This document shows, one piece after another, positions 1 through 9,260 of a DNA stretch of 64,000 bases. Positions within the stretch are counted from its first letter, which is position 1. The number at the start of each line of letters is the position of its first letter. The DNA is from Gammaproteobacteria bacterium (GTDB taxonomy: Bacteria; Pseudomonadota; Gammaproteobacteria; Pseudomonadales; Azotimanducaceae), in assembly GCA_028821515.1 (NCBI GenBank), contig JAPPGA010000016.1:1-64000 (forward strand), written 5' to 3'. Under the pieces are notes generated by a model that was not told the DNA's origin, did not search any database, and worked only from the letters and a program-made list of their open reading frames with translations. Position numbers and translations under genes: made by a program.

Positions 1-36
1 GTGTTCCTTGGCCAACTTGACAGGTCAAAACATATC

Positions 37-94
37 AGCGCCATGAAATCCGTCGCCCTGGCGGGCGCCGTGTTTCACCCCCGCCCAAGCCCAC
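37..94 (-). repeat. dispersed intergenic repeat, copy A
   Basis: Read on the minus strand, this stretch begins GTGGGCTTGGGCGGGGG and ends GGATTTCATGGCGCT. Its first 30 bases are identical to those of the copy at 52036-52095, and the 15-base end is also identical. A more diverged copy lies at 40943-41001. It sits beyond the 3' end of tatC. The other two copies also sit at gene 3' ends. Confidence 0.65.
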
Positions 95-131
95 GGTTGT
101 GCCCATCCCACCCATCCCGCATCCCATCTAT

Positions 132-152
132 CTTGCCGCCAGAGGCGGCAAG
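132..152 (-). terminator. hairpin downstream of tatC, possible terminator
   Basis: CTTGCCGCC and GGCGGCAAG form a perfect 9-bp stem with a 3-base AGA loop, 13 bases beyond the tatC stop. No U-run follows on the minus strand, so it may be an RNA-stabilising or Rho-assisted 3' end rather than an intrinsic terminator. Confidence 0.35.
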
Positions 153-164
153 TCCGACGGGCTG

Positions 165-986
165 CTAGCCCTCGTCCTTGGCCCGCCCTCCGAGCCGGGA
201 CACCAGGATGCCTATCTCGAACAGCAGCCAGACGGGGATGGCCAACAGGACCTGGGTAAACGGGTCCGGCGGTGTCAGCAGCATGCCGACGACGAAGCAG
301 CCGACGAGGACATAGGGCCGCTTGCGCGCGATCCCGTCCGCCGTTGCCAGGCCGGACCGCACCAGCAGGAACGTCGCAACCGGTATCTCGAACGCGACGC
401 CGAGGGCGAAGAACATCTTCAGCACGAAGTTCAGGTATCGGTTGATGTCCGTCATCATCGTCACGCCTTCCGGCGCGACGTGGGCGAAGAACGCGAACGC
501 GACCGGGAACATCACGAAGTACGCGAACGCCATCCCCGCATAGAACAGCAGGATGCTCGACACCAGGACCGGAAGCGCGAACTTCTTCTCGCGCAGGTAC
601 AGGCCTGGCGCAACGAAACCCCAGATCTGGTGCAGCAGGTAAGGCATCGCGCCGATGAATGCGGTGAACGCCGCGAGTTTCAGGGGCATCACGAACGGCG
701 ACGCGACGTCGATGGCGGTCAGGTTTCCGCCAGGCAGGAACGTCGTCAGCGGCGCCGATACGAAGTGGTAGATCTCGTCGCGAAAGGCGAAGCTGGGAAC
801 GAACAGGACGGCGACGGCAACGACGCTCCGCAAAAGGCGTTGACGCAGTTCCAGGAGGTGGTCGAGAAAGGGCATCTCGTGATCGTCGACCCTGGCATCG
901 TGTTCGGTTTCCGTATCCTTTGGCCCTTGCGTTGTCTCTCCTCGCTTCCTGTCGTCGACATCGCCGGGGGAAAGTTCATCGGCCAT
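165..986 (-). CDS. tatC: TatC, Sec-independent protein translocase subunit
   Basis: TatC is the multi-spanning inner-membrane component of the twin-arginine translocase. With TatB it binds RR signal peptides and exports folded proteins. The 273-residue product has the family-typical start MPFLDHLLELRQR near residue 38, followed by six hydrophobic segments. The conserved first periplasmic region and the LTPPDPFTQ segment before the last helices are visible. Residues 1-37 are an acidic, charged extension not usual in TatC, so translation could instead begin at Met38 (base 875). The gene overlaps tatB by 11 bases, which argues for the longer start and for coupled translation. It is the last gene of the tatABC unit. 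Confidence 0.95.
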   Translation of the reverse strand: MADELSPGDVDDRKRGETTQGPKDTETEHDARVDDHEMPFLDHLLELRQRLLRSVVAVAVLFVPSFAFRDEIYHFVSAPLTTFLPGGNLTAIDVASPFVMPLKLAAFTAFIGAMPYLLHQIWGFVAPGLYLREKKFALPVLVSSILLFYAGMAFAYFVMFPVAFAFFAHVAPEGVTMMTDINRYLNFVLKMFFALGVAFEIPVATFLLVRSGLATADGIARKRPYVLVGCFVVGMLLTPPDPFTQVLLAIPVWLLFEIGILVSRLGGRAKDEG

Positions 987-1365
987 CGCGTGCTTTCCGG
1001 GGCGAATCGTTGGGCTCTGTCACGGGACTCGATGGCTCCACGGCCTGATTCCCGGTCGGCCCTTCCGTGTTGTGGATGGTCTGGGCAGGATCCTCGGCCG
1101 CCCGCCCGGCGTCCTCGATCGCGCCGCCGACGTCGCGCTCGATCTCCTTCATCTGCTCCATGATGGATTCGTTGTGGAGTTGCCGCCGCACGTCGTCCAT
1201 GCCGATCTCGCGCTCGATCTCGGCCTTGACCCGGGTAAAACTGCGCCGCATGCGTCCGATCCAGAGACCGAGGGTCCGCAGTGTTTCGGGAAGGCGCCTG
1301 GGTCCCACTACCAGGAGCACGACGATGCTGAGCAGCAGCAGCTCCAACAGGCCAATGTCGAACAT
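976..1365 (-). CDS. tatB: TatB, twin-arginine translocase subunit
   Basis: This is a 129-residue single-spanning protein. It opens with the TatB signature MFDIGLLELLLLSIVVLLVVGPRRLPE, in which a short N-terminal membrane helix is followed by the GPRRLPE hinge. An amphipathic, charged helix and a poorly ordered acidic tail follow. TatB partners TatC in recognising substrates. The ORF-track entry extends to 1506, but the family alignment fixes the start at the ATG at 1365. That leaves a 22-base gap after tatA. It lies between tatA and tatC, as in other Proteobacteria. Confidence 0.95.
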   Translation of the reverse strand: MFDIGLLELLLLSIVVLLVVGPRRLPETLRTLGLWIGRMRRSFTRVKAEIEREIGMDDVRRQLHNESIMEQMKEIERDVGGAIEDAGRAAEDPAQTIHNTEGPTGNQAVEPSSPVTEPNDSPRKARDGR

Positions 1366-1387
1366 CCGCTCGGATCCGCGAGTGACG

Positions 1388-1606
1388 CTAGCTGTTGCGT
1401 TCCTGCCCTGACTTGGGCGGAGCGTCGTTCTCGATGACCTTCGGCTCGCTATCGGCCTTCTTGTCCTCGTCTTGCTGTACGGCGGAACGGAAGCCCTTGA
1501 TGGCATTGCCGAGATCCGATCCGAGCGTCTTGAGCCGACGTGGGCCGAATATCACCAACACGATGCCCAGGATAATCAGGAGTTCCCATACACCAAGTCC
1601 GAACAT
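1388..1606 (-). CDS. tatA: TatA, twin-arginine translocase pore subunit
   Basis: This 72-residue protein starts MFGLGVWELLIILGIVLVIFGPRRL. That is one N-terminal transmembrane helix, the GPRRL hinge and then the amphipathic helix KTLGSDLGNAIKGFR, followed by a charged tail. TatA oligomerises to form the translocation path with TatBC. GGAGG lies six bases before the ATG. It is the first gene of the tatABC unit, separated from ubiB by 88 bases. That gap contains TATAGT (plus-strand 1636-1641) as a possible -10 element, but no convincing -35. Confidence 0.95.
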   Translation of the reverse strand: MFGLGVWELLIILGIVLVIFGPRRLKTLGSDLGNAIKGFRSAVQQDEDKKADSEPKVIENDAPPKSGQERNS

Positions 1607-1694
1607 CAGGGTCCTCCGCTCATTTCGGGCCGGTAACTATACTTGATCGGTCGGGACCATTGCGCGCGGCAATCGCCCAGCGCTCTGCCGCGGT

Positions 1695-3329
1695 TCAATT
1701 GCGAGTCACGAACAGGGCCCCGATGACAAGGGCCGCGACGCCGACGGCCGGGGCTGCGAACCCGTCGCCGGCGAGGAGCGGCTTCCACAGGAGGACCAGC
1801 CCGGCAAGCGCGAGGATCAGACCGGCAATGCGCCGCCAGCGGTTGTGGCGCCGCCGGGTCCCGAGCGCTTCGGTGGCCTCGGCGATGAGTTCACGCTGCT
1901 GCGCCGCCAGCCGGTCCAGGTCCTTGAAGCGGGCCTCGGCGCCGAGCAGCAGGTCTGGCAATCGCGGCAGCTCGTCGAGCAGGTCGGGCAACCGGTCCCC
2001 GAGGCGCCGCAGTGCGGCAAGGGGACCGTAGCGCGCCTCGATCCAGCGTTCCATGTAGGGCTTGGCGGTCGCCCAGAGATCCAGGTCGGGATAGAGCTGG
2101 CGCCCGAGGCCTTCGATGTTGAGCAGCGTCTTCTGCAGCAGTACGAGCTGCGGCTGGACTTCCATGTCGAAGCGCCGGGCGGCGCGGAACAGGGCGACGA
2201 GGAAGTTCCCGAAAGAGATTTCCTTCAGGGGGCGCTCGAATATGGGTTCGCACAGTTGGCGAATGACGGCTTCGAACGCGGAGACGTCGGTGCCGGGCGG
2301 GACCCAACCCGATTCGACATGCAGCCGCGCGACCCTCGCGTAGTCCTGGTGGAAGAAAGCGACGAGGTTCTTTGCGAGGTAGGCCTGGTCCTGTTCTGTC
2401 AGGCGTCCGATGACGGCGCAGTCGACGGCGATGTAGCTCGGGTTCGCCGGGTCCGAGACATCGATGAATATGTTGCCGGGGTGCATGTCCGCGTGGAAGA
2501 AGTTGTGTTCGAAGACCTGCGTGAAAAAGGTCTCGACGCCGCGCGCCGCAAGCTTGCGCATGTCGGTGCCGCGGGCTCTCAGTTCCGCCACATCGGCAAT
2601 TGGAACGCCTTCCACGCGCTCGACGACGAACACGTCTTCACGGCAGTGCTCCCAGTGTACCCGCGGTGCGTACAGCAGGGGTGAATCCGCGAAGTTCCGG
2701 CGCAGGGTCGCCGTGTTGGCGGCTTCGAGCAGCAGGTTCAACTCGTCGAAAACGGTTCGCTCGTAGTCGGCTACCACCGCCTTGAGGCGCAGTCTGCGCG
2801 CGTCGCGGGAAAAGCGCTCCAGCAACGCCGCGATGGCATAGAGAAGCTCGAGGTCCTTCTCGATGATGGATTCGATTCCGGGCCGGAGCACCTTGACCAC
2901 CACCTCGGCGCTATCGGCAAGCGTTGCCGCATGTACCTGCGCGAGGGAGGCGGACGCGATGGGTACTTCGTCGAACGTCGCGAAGACTTCCCCGATCGGG
3001 CTGCCGATGCTCGCTTCGATGCGTGCTATCGCTGTTTCGGCGGGGAATGGCGGCACGCGGTCCTGGAGCCTCGCGAGTTCGTCGGCGTAGTCCGTCGGCA
3101 ACAGGTCGCGCCGAGTGGAGAGAATCTGGCCGAACTTGACGAAGATGGGGCCCAGGTCCTCGATCGCGAGCCGCAGCCGCTCGGCGGGAGAGCGCTTGGG
3201 GCGCCCGAGCAGGACGAAGGGCGACAATCGGATCAGCCGGCTTTCGGGTACGGCGGATCGCGCGACTTCGTCGAGCCGGAACCTGGCGATGGTCCATATG
3301 ATCCTCAAGAACCGGCGGATGTGGGTCAT
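1695..3329 (-). CDS. ubiB: UbiB, ABC1/ADCK-family protein for ubiquinone synthesis
   Basis: UbiB is an atypical protein-kinase-like ATPase that supports ubiquinone biosynthesis at the inner membrane. The 544-residue product has the family hallmark VKFGQILS (KxGQ, about residues 65-68), the kinase-like core with the ADMHPGN catalytic loop, and two C-terminal hydrophobic helices near residues 500-540. Length matches the family. The start ATG overlaps the ubiE stop by four bases. In Escherichia coli and Pseudomonas ubiJ separates ubiE from ubiB, but here nothing does. Confidence 0.95.
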   Translation of the reverse strand: MTHIRRFLRIIWTIARFRLDEVARSAVPESRLIRLSPFVLLGRPKRSPAERLRLAIEDLGPIFVKFGQILSTRRDLLPTDYADELARLQDRVPPFPAETAIARIEASIGSPIGEVFATFDEVPIASASLAQVHAATLADSAEVVVKVLRPGIESIIEKDLELLYAIAALLERFSRDARRLRLKAVVADYERTVFDELNLLLEAANTATLRRNFADSPLLYAPRVHWEHCREDVFVVERVEGVPIADVAELRARGTDMRKLAARGVETFFTQVFEHNFFHADMHPGNIFIDVSDPANPSYIAVDCAVIGRLTEQDQAYLAKNLVAFFHQDYARVARLHVESGWVPPGTDVSAFEAVIRQLCEPIFERPLKEISFGNFLVALFRAARRFDMEVQPQLVLLQKTLLNIEGLGRQLYPDLDLWATAKPYMERWIEARYGPLAALRRLGDRLPDLLDELPRLPDLLLGAEARFKDLDRLAAQQRELIAEATEALGTRRRHNRWRRIAGLILALAGLVLLWKPLLAGDGFAAPAVGVAALVIGALFVTRN

Positions 3330-4123
3330 GATGCCGTTCCGCCCTGTTGCACGGCATGGTCCGGTTTCGTGCCGGTGTGCATGGCCGCTATTCCGCCGAT
3401 CAGATCGTCCACCCGCACGTCCTTGAATCCTGCGTCACGCATCATCAGCGAGAGCGCGGCCTGGTTCGGATGCATCTCGATGGATTCGACGAGGTAACGA
3501 TACGGTGCCGGGTCACCTACCACGAGCCGGCCCGCCATCGGCCACAAGCCCTGGAACGCGCGGTAAGTGCTACGCAGCCATGCGCTCCGAGGCGTCGAGA
3601 ACTCCAGGACCAGCACCCGGCCCGCTGGCTGCAGAACCCGGTACATCTCGCGCAGGGCCCGCTCCTTGTCCGTCAGATTGCGCAGGCCAAAGGCGATGAC
3701 CACGCGGTCAAAGGTCGCGGGTGCGAAAGGCAGCAGTTCGGCGTCGGCCTGCGCGGGTACGACGTTGGCCAATCCGGCGTCGAGCATGCGGTCCTGCCCG
3801 ATGGCGAGCATGCTGGCGTTGATGTCGCACAGGACGACCCGGCCTGCCCGTCCCGCGATGGGCGAGATCAGGCGCGCCATGTCACCCGTTCCGCCCGCCA
3901 GGTCAAGGACGCACTGACCGGCGCGCAAGGCAAGGCTGTCGACGGCAATGCGCTTCAGCGCCCGGTGCAGGCCGACGGACATGATGTCGTTCATGGCGTC
4001 GTAGCGATCGGCGACCGTGTGGAAAACGCCAGCGACGCGGGCCGTCTTCTCGCCCGGGGTCACGGGTTCGGCGCCGAAGTCCACCGTCGCCGGCCCGCGT
4101 TCGGGCGAGCGTCGTTGTTTCAC
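3326..4123 (-). CDS. ubiE: UbiE, demethylmenaquinone/ubiquinone C-methyltransferase
   Basis: UbiE is a SAM-dependent C-methyltransferase acting on the quinone ring in ubiquinone and menaquinone synthesis. The 265-residue protein shows the family region VFHTVADRYDAMNDIMS, the SAM-binding motif DLAGGTGD (about residues 74-81) and the later FGLRNLTDKE segment. ATG overlaps the upstream DUF971 stop by four bases and the gene overlaps ubiB by four, so translation is probably coupled across the three. Confidence 0.96.
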   Translation of the reverse strand: MKQRRSPERGPATVDFGAEPVTPGEKTARVAGVFHTVADRYDAMNDIMSVGLHRALKRIAVDSLALRAGQCVLDLAGGTGDMARLISPIAGRAGRVVLCDINASMLAIGQDRMLDAGLANVVPAQADAELLPFAPATFDRVVIAFGLRNLTDKERALREMYRVLQPAGRVLVLEFSTPRSAWLRSTYRAFQGLWPMAGRLVVGDPAPYRYLVESIEMHPNQAALSLMMRDAGFKDVRVDDLIGGIAAMHTGTKPDHAVQQGGTAS

Positions 4124-4506
4124 GGCCTGTGCGGCGGCGACCAGTGGCCGATGGGAATTGCCGGCAACCGGGAAGCGTTGGCCTGCTTCAGTTGGGTGAG
4201 GTAGTCGCGCCAGTACTCATCGCGGCGATCATGGAGGTCCTTGAGGAACTCCCAGGAGTAGATCCCGGTATCGTGGCCATCGTCGAACACGATGCGGATC
4301 GCGTAGTTGCCGACGGCCTGAATCTGCTGGATTCCGACGTGTTTCTTGCCGGTCTGCAGGACGCGTTCGGCATCCGAATGGCCGCGAACCTCGGCGGAGG
4401 GCGAGTACACGCGCAGCAGTTCCGCGGAGAGGACCGCTGTCGTGTCGCCGTAATCGATTTCCAGGGTTCGCGAGTCGCGATGATAGGTGACGGCGACGGG
4501 ATTCAC
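4120..4506 (-). CDS. DUF971 / gamma-butyrobetaine hydroxylase-like N-terminal domain protein
   Basis: This small protein (128 residues) matches the DUF971 fold, which is related to the N-terminal domain of gamma-butyrobetaine hydroxylase and thought to bind metal or act in Fe-S biology. Visible family features are LEIDYGD near the start, EVRGHS in the middle and the C-terminal GHDTGIYSWEFL segment. It lies between hslU and ubiE, the normal gammaproteobacterial position. Its biochemical role is unproven. The family assignment is firm, the function is not. Confidence 0.88.
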   Translation of the reverse strand: MNPVAVTYHRDSRTLEIDYGDTTAVLSAELLRVYSPSAEVRGHSDAERVLQTGKKHVGIQQIQAVGNYAIRIVFDDGHDTGIYSWEFLKDLHDRRDEYWRDYLTQLKQANASRLPAIPIGHWSPPHRP

Positions 4507-4532
4507 GGCGTGCTCACAGCGCGTTCAAGGAC

Positions 4533-5858
4533 TTAGAGGATGTAACGGGAGAGGTCGCGATCCTCGGCGATGTCGGCGAGGCGCGAGTTGACGTATTCGG
4601 CATCGATCAGAACCTTGCGGCCATCGCAGCCTGCGGCCTCGAAGGAAACCTCGTCGAGCAGGCGCTCCAGCACGGTGTGCAGCCTGCGGGCCCCAATGTT
4701 CTCCGTATGCTCGTTGATCTGCCAGGAGATTTCCGCGATCCGGGCTACCGCGTCTTCGGTGAAGTCGAGCGTGACGCCTTCAGTCGCGAGCAGTGCGCGG
4801 TACTGTTCGGTCAGCGAAGCGTGGGGCTCTTTCAGGATACGCCTGAAGTCGTCGGGGTCCAGGGCGGCCAGTTCCACGCGTATCGGCAGTCGCCCCTGCA
4901 GTTCCGGTATCAGGTCGGACGGCTTGGAGAGATGGAATGCGCCGGAGGCGATGAAGAGGATGTGATCGGTGCGCACCATGCCGTACTTGGTGGACACGGT
5001 ACAGCCTTCAATCAACGGCAGGAGGTCGCGTTGCACGCCCTCCCGGGACACATCGGCGCCGATGGTTTCGGAACGTCTGGCGACCTTGTCCAGTTCGTCG
5101 AGGAAGACGATCCCGGTCTGCTCCACGGCCTCGATCGCCTGGGTCTTGATCTCCTCCTCGTTGATCAGCTTGAAGGCTTCTTCCTCGCGCAGGCGCCGTA
5201 ACGCGTCCCTGACCTTCAGTCGCACGCTCTTCTTCCGGCTACCGGCCACGTTGGAGAACATGTCCTGCAACTGGTTGGTCATCTCCTCCATCCCGGGCGG
5301 GGCCATGATCTCCACGCCCCACGGCATGGCGTCCAGTTCGATCTCCACCTCGCGATCGTCGAGCATCCCTTCGCGCAGCCGTTTGCGGAAGATCTGGCGC
5401 GTATCGGCCTCGCTCATGCTGCGCTGATCCGCGTCACCGCGCGCCTGGGGAAGGAGCGCGTCGAGAACGCGATCCTCGGCGGCATCGTCGGCGCGATCCT
5501 GGACCCTTTCCAATTGGCCTTCCCGCAGCATCTTCACGGCGACGTCGGCAAGGTCCCGGACGATCGACTCGACATCCCGGCCGACGTAGCCGACCTCGGT
5601 GAACTTGGTCGCCTCCACCTTGATGAACGGTGCATTCGCGAGCCTGGCGAGCCGGCGGGCTATCTCCGTCTTGCCGACGCCCGTCGGTCCGATCATGAGG
5701 ATATTCTTGGGTGTCACCTCGTCGCGCAGTTCGTCGGGAAGCTGCATGCGGCGCCATCGGTTCCTGAGTGCGATCGCGACCGCGCGCTTGGCGTCGTCCT
5801 GGCCAATGATGTGGTTGTCCAGTTCGCGGACGATTTGGGGCGGGGCCATGGTTCTCAT
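4533..5858 (-). CDS. hslU: HslU, ATPase subunit of the HslUV protease
   Basis: HslU is an AAA+ unfoldase that feeds proteins into HslV. The 441-residue product has Walker [10 protein letters not shown] (about residues 57-65), the pore-loop region GYVGRD, a variable I-domain (about residues 130-240), Walker B VFLDELDK and the C-terminal DRDLSRYIL tail that inserts into HslV. Length is standard. Its ATG overlaps the hslV stop by four bases, so the two form one operon. Confidence 0.97.
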   Translation of the reverse strand: MRTMAPPQIVRELDNHIIGQDDAKRAVAIALRNRWRRMQLPDELRDEVTPKNILMIGPTGVGKTEIARRLARLANAPFIKVEATKFTEVGYVGRDVESIVRDLADVAVKMLREGQLERVQDRADDAAEDRVLDALLPQARGDADQRSMSEADTRQIFRKRLREGMLDDREVEIELDAMPWGVEIMAPPGMEEMTNQLQDMFSNVAGSRKKSVRLKVRDALRRLREEEAFKLINEEEIKTQAIEAVEQTGIVFLDELDKVARRSETIGADVSREGVQRDLLPLIEGCTVSTKYGMVRTDHILFIASGAFHLSKPSDLIPELQGRLPIRVELAALDPDDFRRILKEPHASLTEQYRALLATEGVTLDFTEDAVARIAEISWQINEHTENIGARRLHTVLERLLDEVSFEAAGCDGRKVLIDAEYVNSRLADIAEDRDLSRYIL

Positions 5859-6397
5859 GCGGTGGTCAATGTCTCGACGGTGGTCTGATGGTTGGTGTAG
5901 ACGCAGATGTCCGCAGCGATGGCCAGGCTCTTGACCACGATAGTCTCCGCGTCCAGCGGAGAATTCTCCAGCAGTGCTTTCGCCGCCGCCTGGGCGTAGG
6001 CCCCGCCCGACCCGATCGCGATGATTCCGGCCTCGGGCTCGATGACGTCGCCGTTGCCGCTGATCACCAGGGAGGTCGAACAGTCCGCGACCGCCAGCAG
6101 GGCATCCAGGCGCCGCAGAGCCCGGTCGGAGCGCCAGTCCTTCGCAAGCTCGACGGCGGCGCGGGTCAGGTTCCCGCGATACTTGTCCAGGGTGCCTTCG
6201 AAGCGCTCGAACAGGGTGAACGCATCGGCGGTTCCGCCGGCGAATCCGGCCAGGACGGCATCCTTGTAGAGGCGCCGCACCTTGTTCGCATTGCCCTTCA
6301 TGATGGTGTCGCCCATCGACACCTGGCCGTCGCCGCCGAGGGCTACCATGTCGCCACGGCGAATCGACAGTATCGTCGTCCCTCTGAATTGTTGCAC
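5855..6397 (-). CDS. hslV: HslV, threonine peptidase subunit of HslUV
   Basis: HslV is the proteasome-like peptidase of the HslUV heat-shock protease. The 180-residue product contains the catalytic [10 protein letters not shown] sequence, then [23 protein letters not shown] and [11 protein letters not shown]. The nucleophile Thr is residue 7, preceded by MQQFRG. In Escherichia coli it follows the initiator Met directly. The six residues must therefore be removed to expose the active Thr, a form known from many betaproteobacterial HslV proteins. It is first in the hslVU pair. Confidence 0.96.
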   Translation of the reverse strand: MQQFRGTTILSIRRGDMVALGGDGQVSMGDTIMKGNANKVRRLYKDAVLAGFAGGTADAFTLFERFEGTLDKYRGNLTRAAVELAKDWRSDRALRRLDALLAVADCSTSLVISGNGDVIEPEAGIIAIGSGGAYAQAAAKALLENSPLDAETIVVKSLAIAADICVYTNHQTTVETLTTA

Positions 6398-6480
6398 GGC
6401 GCGGGGCTCCCGTCAGTGGTCAACGTCTGATAGTGGGGAGGGTGAAGAGGGATTTCAACCGATTGGCGATGGGCTTGGCT

Positions 6481-7011
6481 TCAGCGTGTGGGCGGCACTT
6501 GCAGCAGGATCGGTGACACTTCGTGCTCCTTCAGGCTGGCCACCATTTTCTCGGCGTTCTCCCTGCTGGTGAACGGACCAACAACCACGCGGTGCCAGGT
6601 TCCGTCTTCTTGATCCAGCGTGTTTATGGTTATGTCGGCGTCCATTCCAGTCAGCATCAACCGAGCCCGCAGTCGGTTTGCATCGTCTTCATCGTGGAAC
6701 GAACCGGCCTGCACGAGATACTCGGACGGCGGCACGTATCCGCCAGGGGTAAGTGTCTTGTAGGGTTCGGTGTCGGTCGGCACCTCGGCGGCGGGCAGGC
6801 TTTCGAAGAACTCGAAACGCTGGGCGCCATCCGGATCATCGCCACTGTCCTCCGGGACGCCCTGGGTGTCTGCCGAGCCCTGGTCGGCGCTCTCGGGGAC
6901 TTCGATGAGATACACGACAACCATGCAGACGGCCACGCCAGCGATCAGGCCGGCGGCGAAGGACGACACGCTGAATGGGCGAGACGTTGTTCTCTGGTTT
7001 CGTGCTGGCAT
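6481..7011 (-). CDS. SPOR-domain inner-membrane protein
   Basis: This 176-residue protein has a basic N-terminus, one transmembrane helix (about residues 16-37), an acidic linker and a C-terminal SPOR domain starting at YLVQAGSFHDEDDANRLRA and ending VSPILLQ. SPOR domains bind denuded peptidoglycan at division sites. The fold and topology match the FtsN-like protein usually found beside hslV and priA. Gene-order logic supports this, but a specific division role is inferred. It is separated from hslV by 83 bases and from priA by 32. Confidence 0.88.
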   Translation of the reverse strand: MPARNQRTTSRPFSVSSFAAGLIAGVAVCMVVVYLIEVPESADQGSADTQGVPEDSGDDPDGAQRFEFFESLPAAEVPTDTEPYKTLTPGGYVPPSEYLVQAGSFHDEDDANRLRARLMLTGMDADITINTLDQEDGTWHRVVVGPFTSRENAEKMVASLKEHEVSPILLQVPPTR

Positions 7012-7043
7012 CGAGGCTCTGCTGGCATGGCAGGATTCGAGAA

Positions 7044-9260
7044 TCAGAACGTATCGAGGGGGTCTACGTCAATGGACCAGCGCACGTTCGGGACGATGAG
7101 TTCCGCGGCTTCGAGGGCCGACAGGGCCGCGTGAAGAAACCGGCGTCGTCCCGCGCAGATCATCAACTGGTAGCGAAACCGGTTGCGTACGCGCGCGATC
7201 GGCGCGGCCACCGGACCCATCAGTTCGAACTCGCGGTCGTGGCCTCCCCCCCTATGTGCGGATGTCCCCGACGTGGTCTGGATGGATTTCCGTGATTCAC
7301 CCCTCGGGTTACGAACTACGTCCGCTGCCTGCCGCAACATTTCGATAGCCGCCGGGGCGGCGGTGCTTTCGGCTCGCAGCATTGCCATCGCCGCATATGG
7401 CGGTAGTCGGGCCGCACGACGTTCGGTCGCCTGAATCGCCGCAAAGCCGGCGTAGCCGCGCTCTATCAGGGCCTTGAGGTTCGGGTTGTCGGGGTCGTAC
7501 GACTGAATCCAGACTTCACCGGGACGTTCCGCGCGCCCGGCGCGCCCGGCGACTTGCACGATGTTCTGCGCGGTTCGCTCGGGCGCGCGGAAATCCGATG
7601 ACAGGAAGCCGTTGTCCGCGTCTACCACGGCGACGAGCGTGACCGCCGGCAGGTGGTGTCCCTTGGCCAGAATCTGCGTCCCGACAAGAATGGCGGCTCC
7701 CCCCTGGCGAATCGCGTCGAGTTGTGCCGCGAACCTTTCCGGCCCGCGTGCCGTGTCGCGATCGATGCGGTAGAGCGGGACACCGGGGAAGTGTTCGCGC
7801 AGGGCGGCGTCGACGCGTTGCGTTCCCGTGCCGAGGTGAACGAGCGTATCGGCGCCGCAGTCGGGGCAGGTGTCGGGATAGCGGTAGCGCCTGTCGCAAT
7901 GATGGCAGTGCAATGCGCGCGGGGACGCATGCAGGGTCAGTCGCGCATCGCAATCGGCGCATCGTGCCTGCCAGCCGCATGCCGAGCACAGGCAGGTCGG
8001 CGCGAATCCGCGGCGGTTGATGAAGACGAGCACTTGACTCCCGGCATCCAGGTGCCGACGGATTGCGTGAAGCAGCGTATCGCTCAAGCCGTCCCGCAAG
8101 CGTCGACCACGAATGTCGATCACGCAGTACTGCGGCATCGAGGCACCCCCGGCACGTGATGTCAGAACGTTTCGCCGGTATCGCCCGCGAGCGACGTTGG
8201 CCAAGGTCTCCAGCGATGGCGTGGCGCTGCCGAGCACCGTGGGAATCTCCAGGATCTGAGCGCGCTTGCACGCGACATCACGGGCTGAGTAGCGCAATCC
8301 TTCCTGCTGCTTGAACGAGGAGTCGTGTTCTTCGTCCACGATGATCAGTTGAAGGTCGGCGAATGGCGCGAAAACGGCCGATCGGGTGCCGATGAGGATC
8401 CGGTGGTCCCCCGATCTGCATTGCATCCAGGTGGCGAGCCGGACGCTATCGCTCTCTGCTGAGTGCAGTGCCGCCGCCGCGCCGAAACGTCTGCGAAAGC
8501 GCGCCAGCGTTTGGGGAGTGAGGCCGATTTCCGGCACCAGGACCAGGACCTGCCCGCCCTGATCCAGGACCTCGGCGATCACCCGCATGTAGACCTCGGT
8601 CTTGCCGCTGCTGGTAACGCCGTCGAGCAGGTGCGTAGCGCGCTTGCCAATGGACGCTCGGATAGCGTGTACCGCCGATTGCTGCTCTTCATTGAGCGAT
8701 ATCGGCGAAGGTTCGACGCGGTAGGCGGGCTTTGTCTCCGCCGCGCTCACAAGCCCCTTGTCACGGAGAGCCGCGAGCGTCCGCCGGTCGATCCCCAGCG
8801 CGCGCAACTCCTGCTCGGGGACACCCACGCCGAGACCTTGGAGTGTCTCGAATGCCTCCCGCTGGCGCGGGGCGCGCGCAAGCCGCGCGCCGTCGCCCGG
8901 CGCCGCAGTCCAGGAAAGCGGCCATCGCGGTTCCGGCACCGCGCCGCGCCGGGCCGCAGTCGGCAGCAGGGTCGCATACACCTCGCCCAGGGGGTGGTGG
9001 TAGTAGTCGCTAAGCCACTGGGCGAGCGTAATCAGATCGGGCACCAGAAACCCATCGTCATCGAGGACGTTGATCACCGGCTTCAGGCGATGCGCGGACG
9101 TCTCGCGAAATCCGGTGACGATCCCGACCACCTCGGCGCGGCCAAGCGGCACGCGGACCCGGGCGCCAACACTTGGCTGGGGAAGGTGCGCCGGAAGCGA
9201 ATAGTCGAAAACGCGACGCAGGGGGCGCGGGACCGCGACCTGAACGACTGGCAGCGTCAC
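7044..9260 (-). CDS. priA: PriA, primosomal helicase for replication restart
   Basis: PriA recognises stalled forks and reloads the replisome. The 738-residue product has the N-terminal DNA-binding region, Walker A GVTSSGKTE, helicase motif II DEEHD and eight cysteines in four CxxC pairs (CLCSAC to CPDC) that bind two zinc ions. The C-terminal helicase motifs VGTQILAKGHH and VAGRAGR follow. Length is close to the Escherichia coli enzyme. It starts at 9260 and is divergent from the BolA-like gene across 149 bases. Confidence 0.96.
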   Translation of the reverse strand: MTLPVVQVAVPRPLRRVFDYSLPAHLPQPSVGARVRVPLGRAEVVGIVTGFRETSAHRLKPVINVLDDDGFLVPDLITLAQWLSDYYHHPLGEVYATLLPTAARRGAVPEPRWPLSWTAAPGDGARLARAPRQREAFETLQGLGVGVPEQELRALGIDRRTLAALRDKGLVSAAETKPAYRVEPSPISLNEEQQSAVHAIRASIGKRATHLLDGVTSSGKTEVYMRVIAEVLDQGGQVLVLVPEIGLTPQTLARFRRRFGAAAALHSAESDSVRLATWMQCRSGDHRILIGTRSAVFAPFADLQLIIVDEEHDSSFKQQEGLRYSARDVACKRAQILEIPTVLGSATPSLETLANVARGRYRRNVLTSRAGGASMPQYCVIDIRGRRLRDGLSDTLLHAIRRHLDAGSQVLVFINRRGFAPTCLCSACGWQARCADCDARLTLHASPRALHCHHCDRRYRYPDTCPDCGADTLVHLGTGTQRVDAALREHFPGVPLYRIDRDTARGPERFAAQLDAIRQGGAAILVGTQILAKGHHLPAVTLVAVVDADNGFLSSDFRAPERTAQNIVQVAGRAGRAERPGEVWIQSYDPDNPNLKALIERGYAGFAAIQATERRAARLPPYAAMAMLRAESTAAPAAIEMLRQAADVVRNPRGESRKSIQTTSGTSAHRGGGHDREFELMGPVAAPIARVRNRFRYQLMICAGRRRFLHAALSALEAAELIVPNVRWSIDVDPLDTF

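Noticed and set aside
99-1163. 354-residue plus-strand ORF
   Set aside because: It is antisense to tatC/tatB, has low-complexity Arg/Gln/His-rich translation, no ribosome-binding site and no recognisable domain. It is a GC-driven shadow ORF.
8600-8640. unusual PriA Walker A (GVTSSGKTE)
   Set aside because: Ser replaces the common Gly but GxxxxGK[ST] is intact, so no loss of function is implied.
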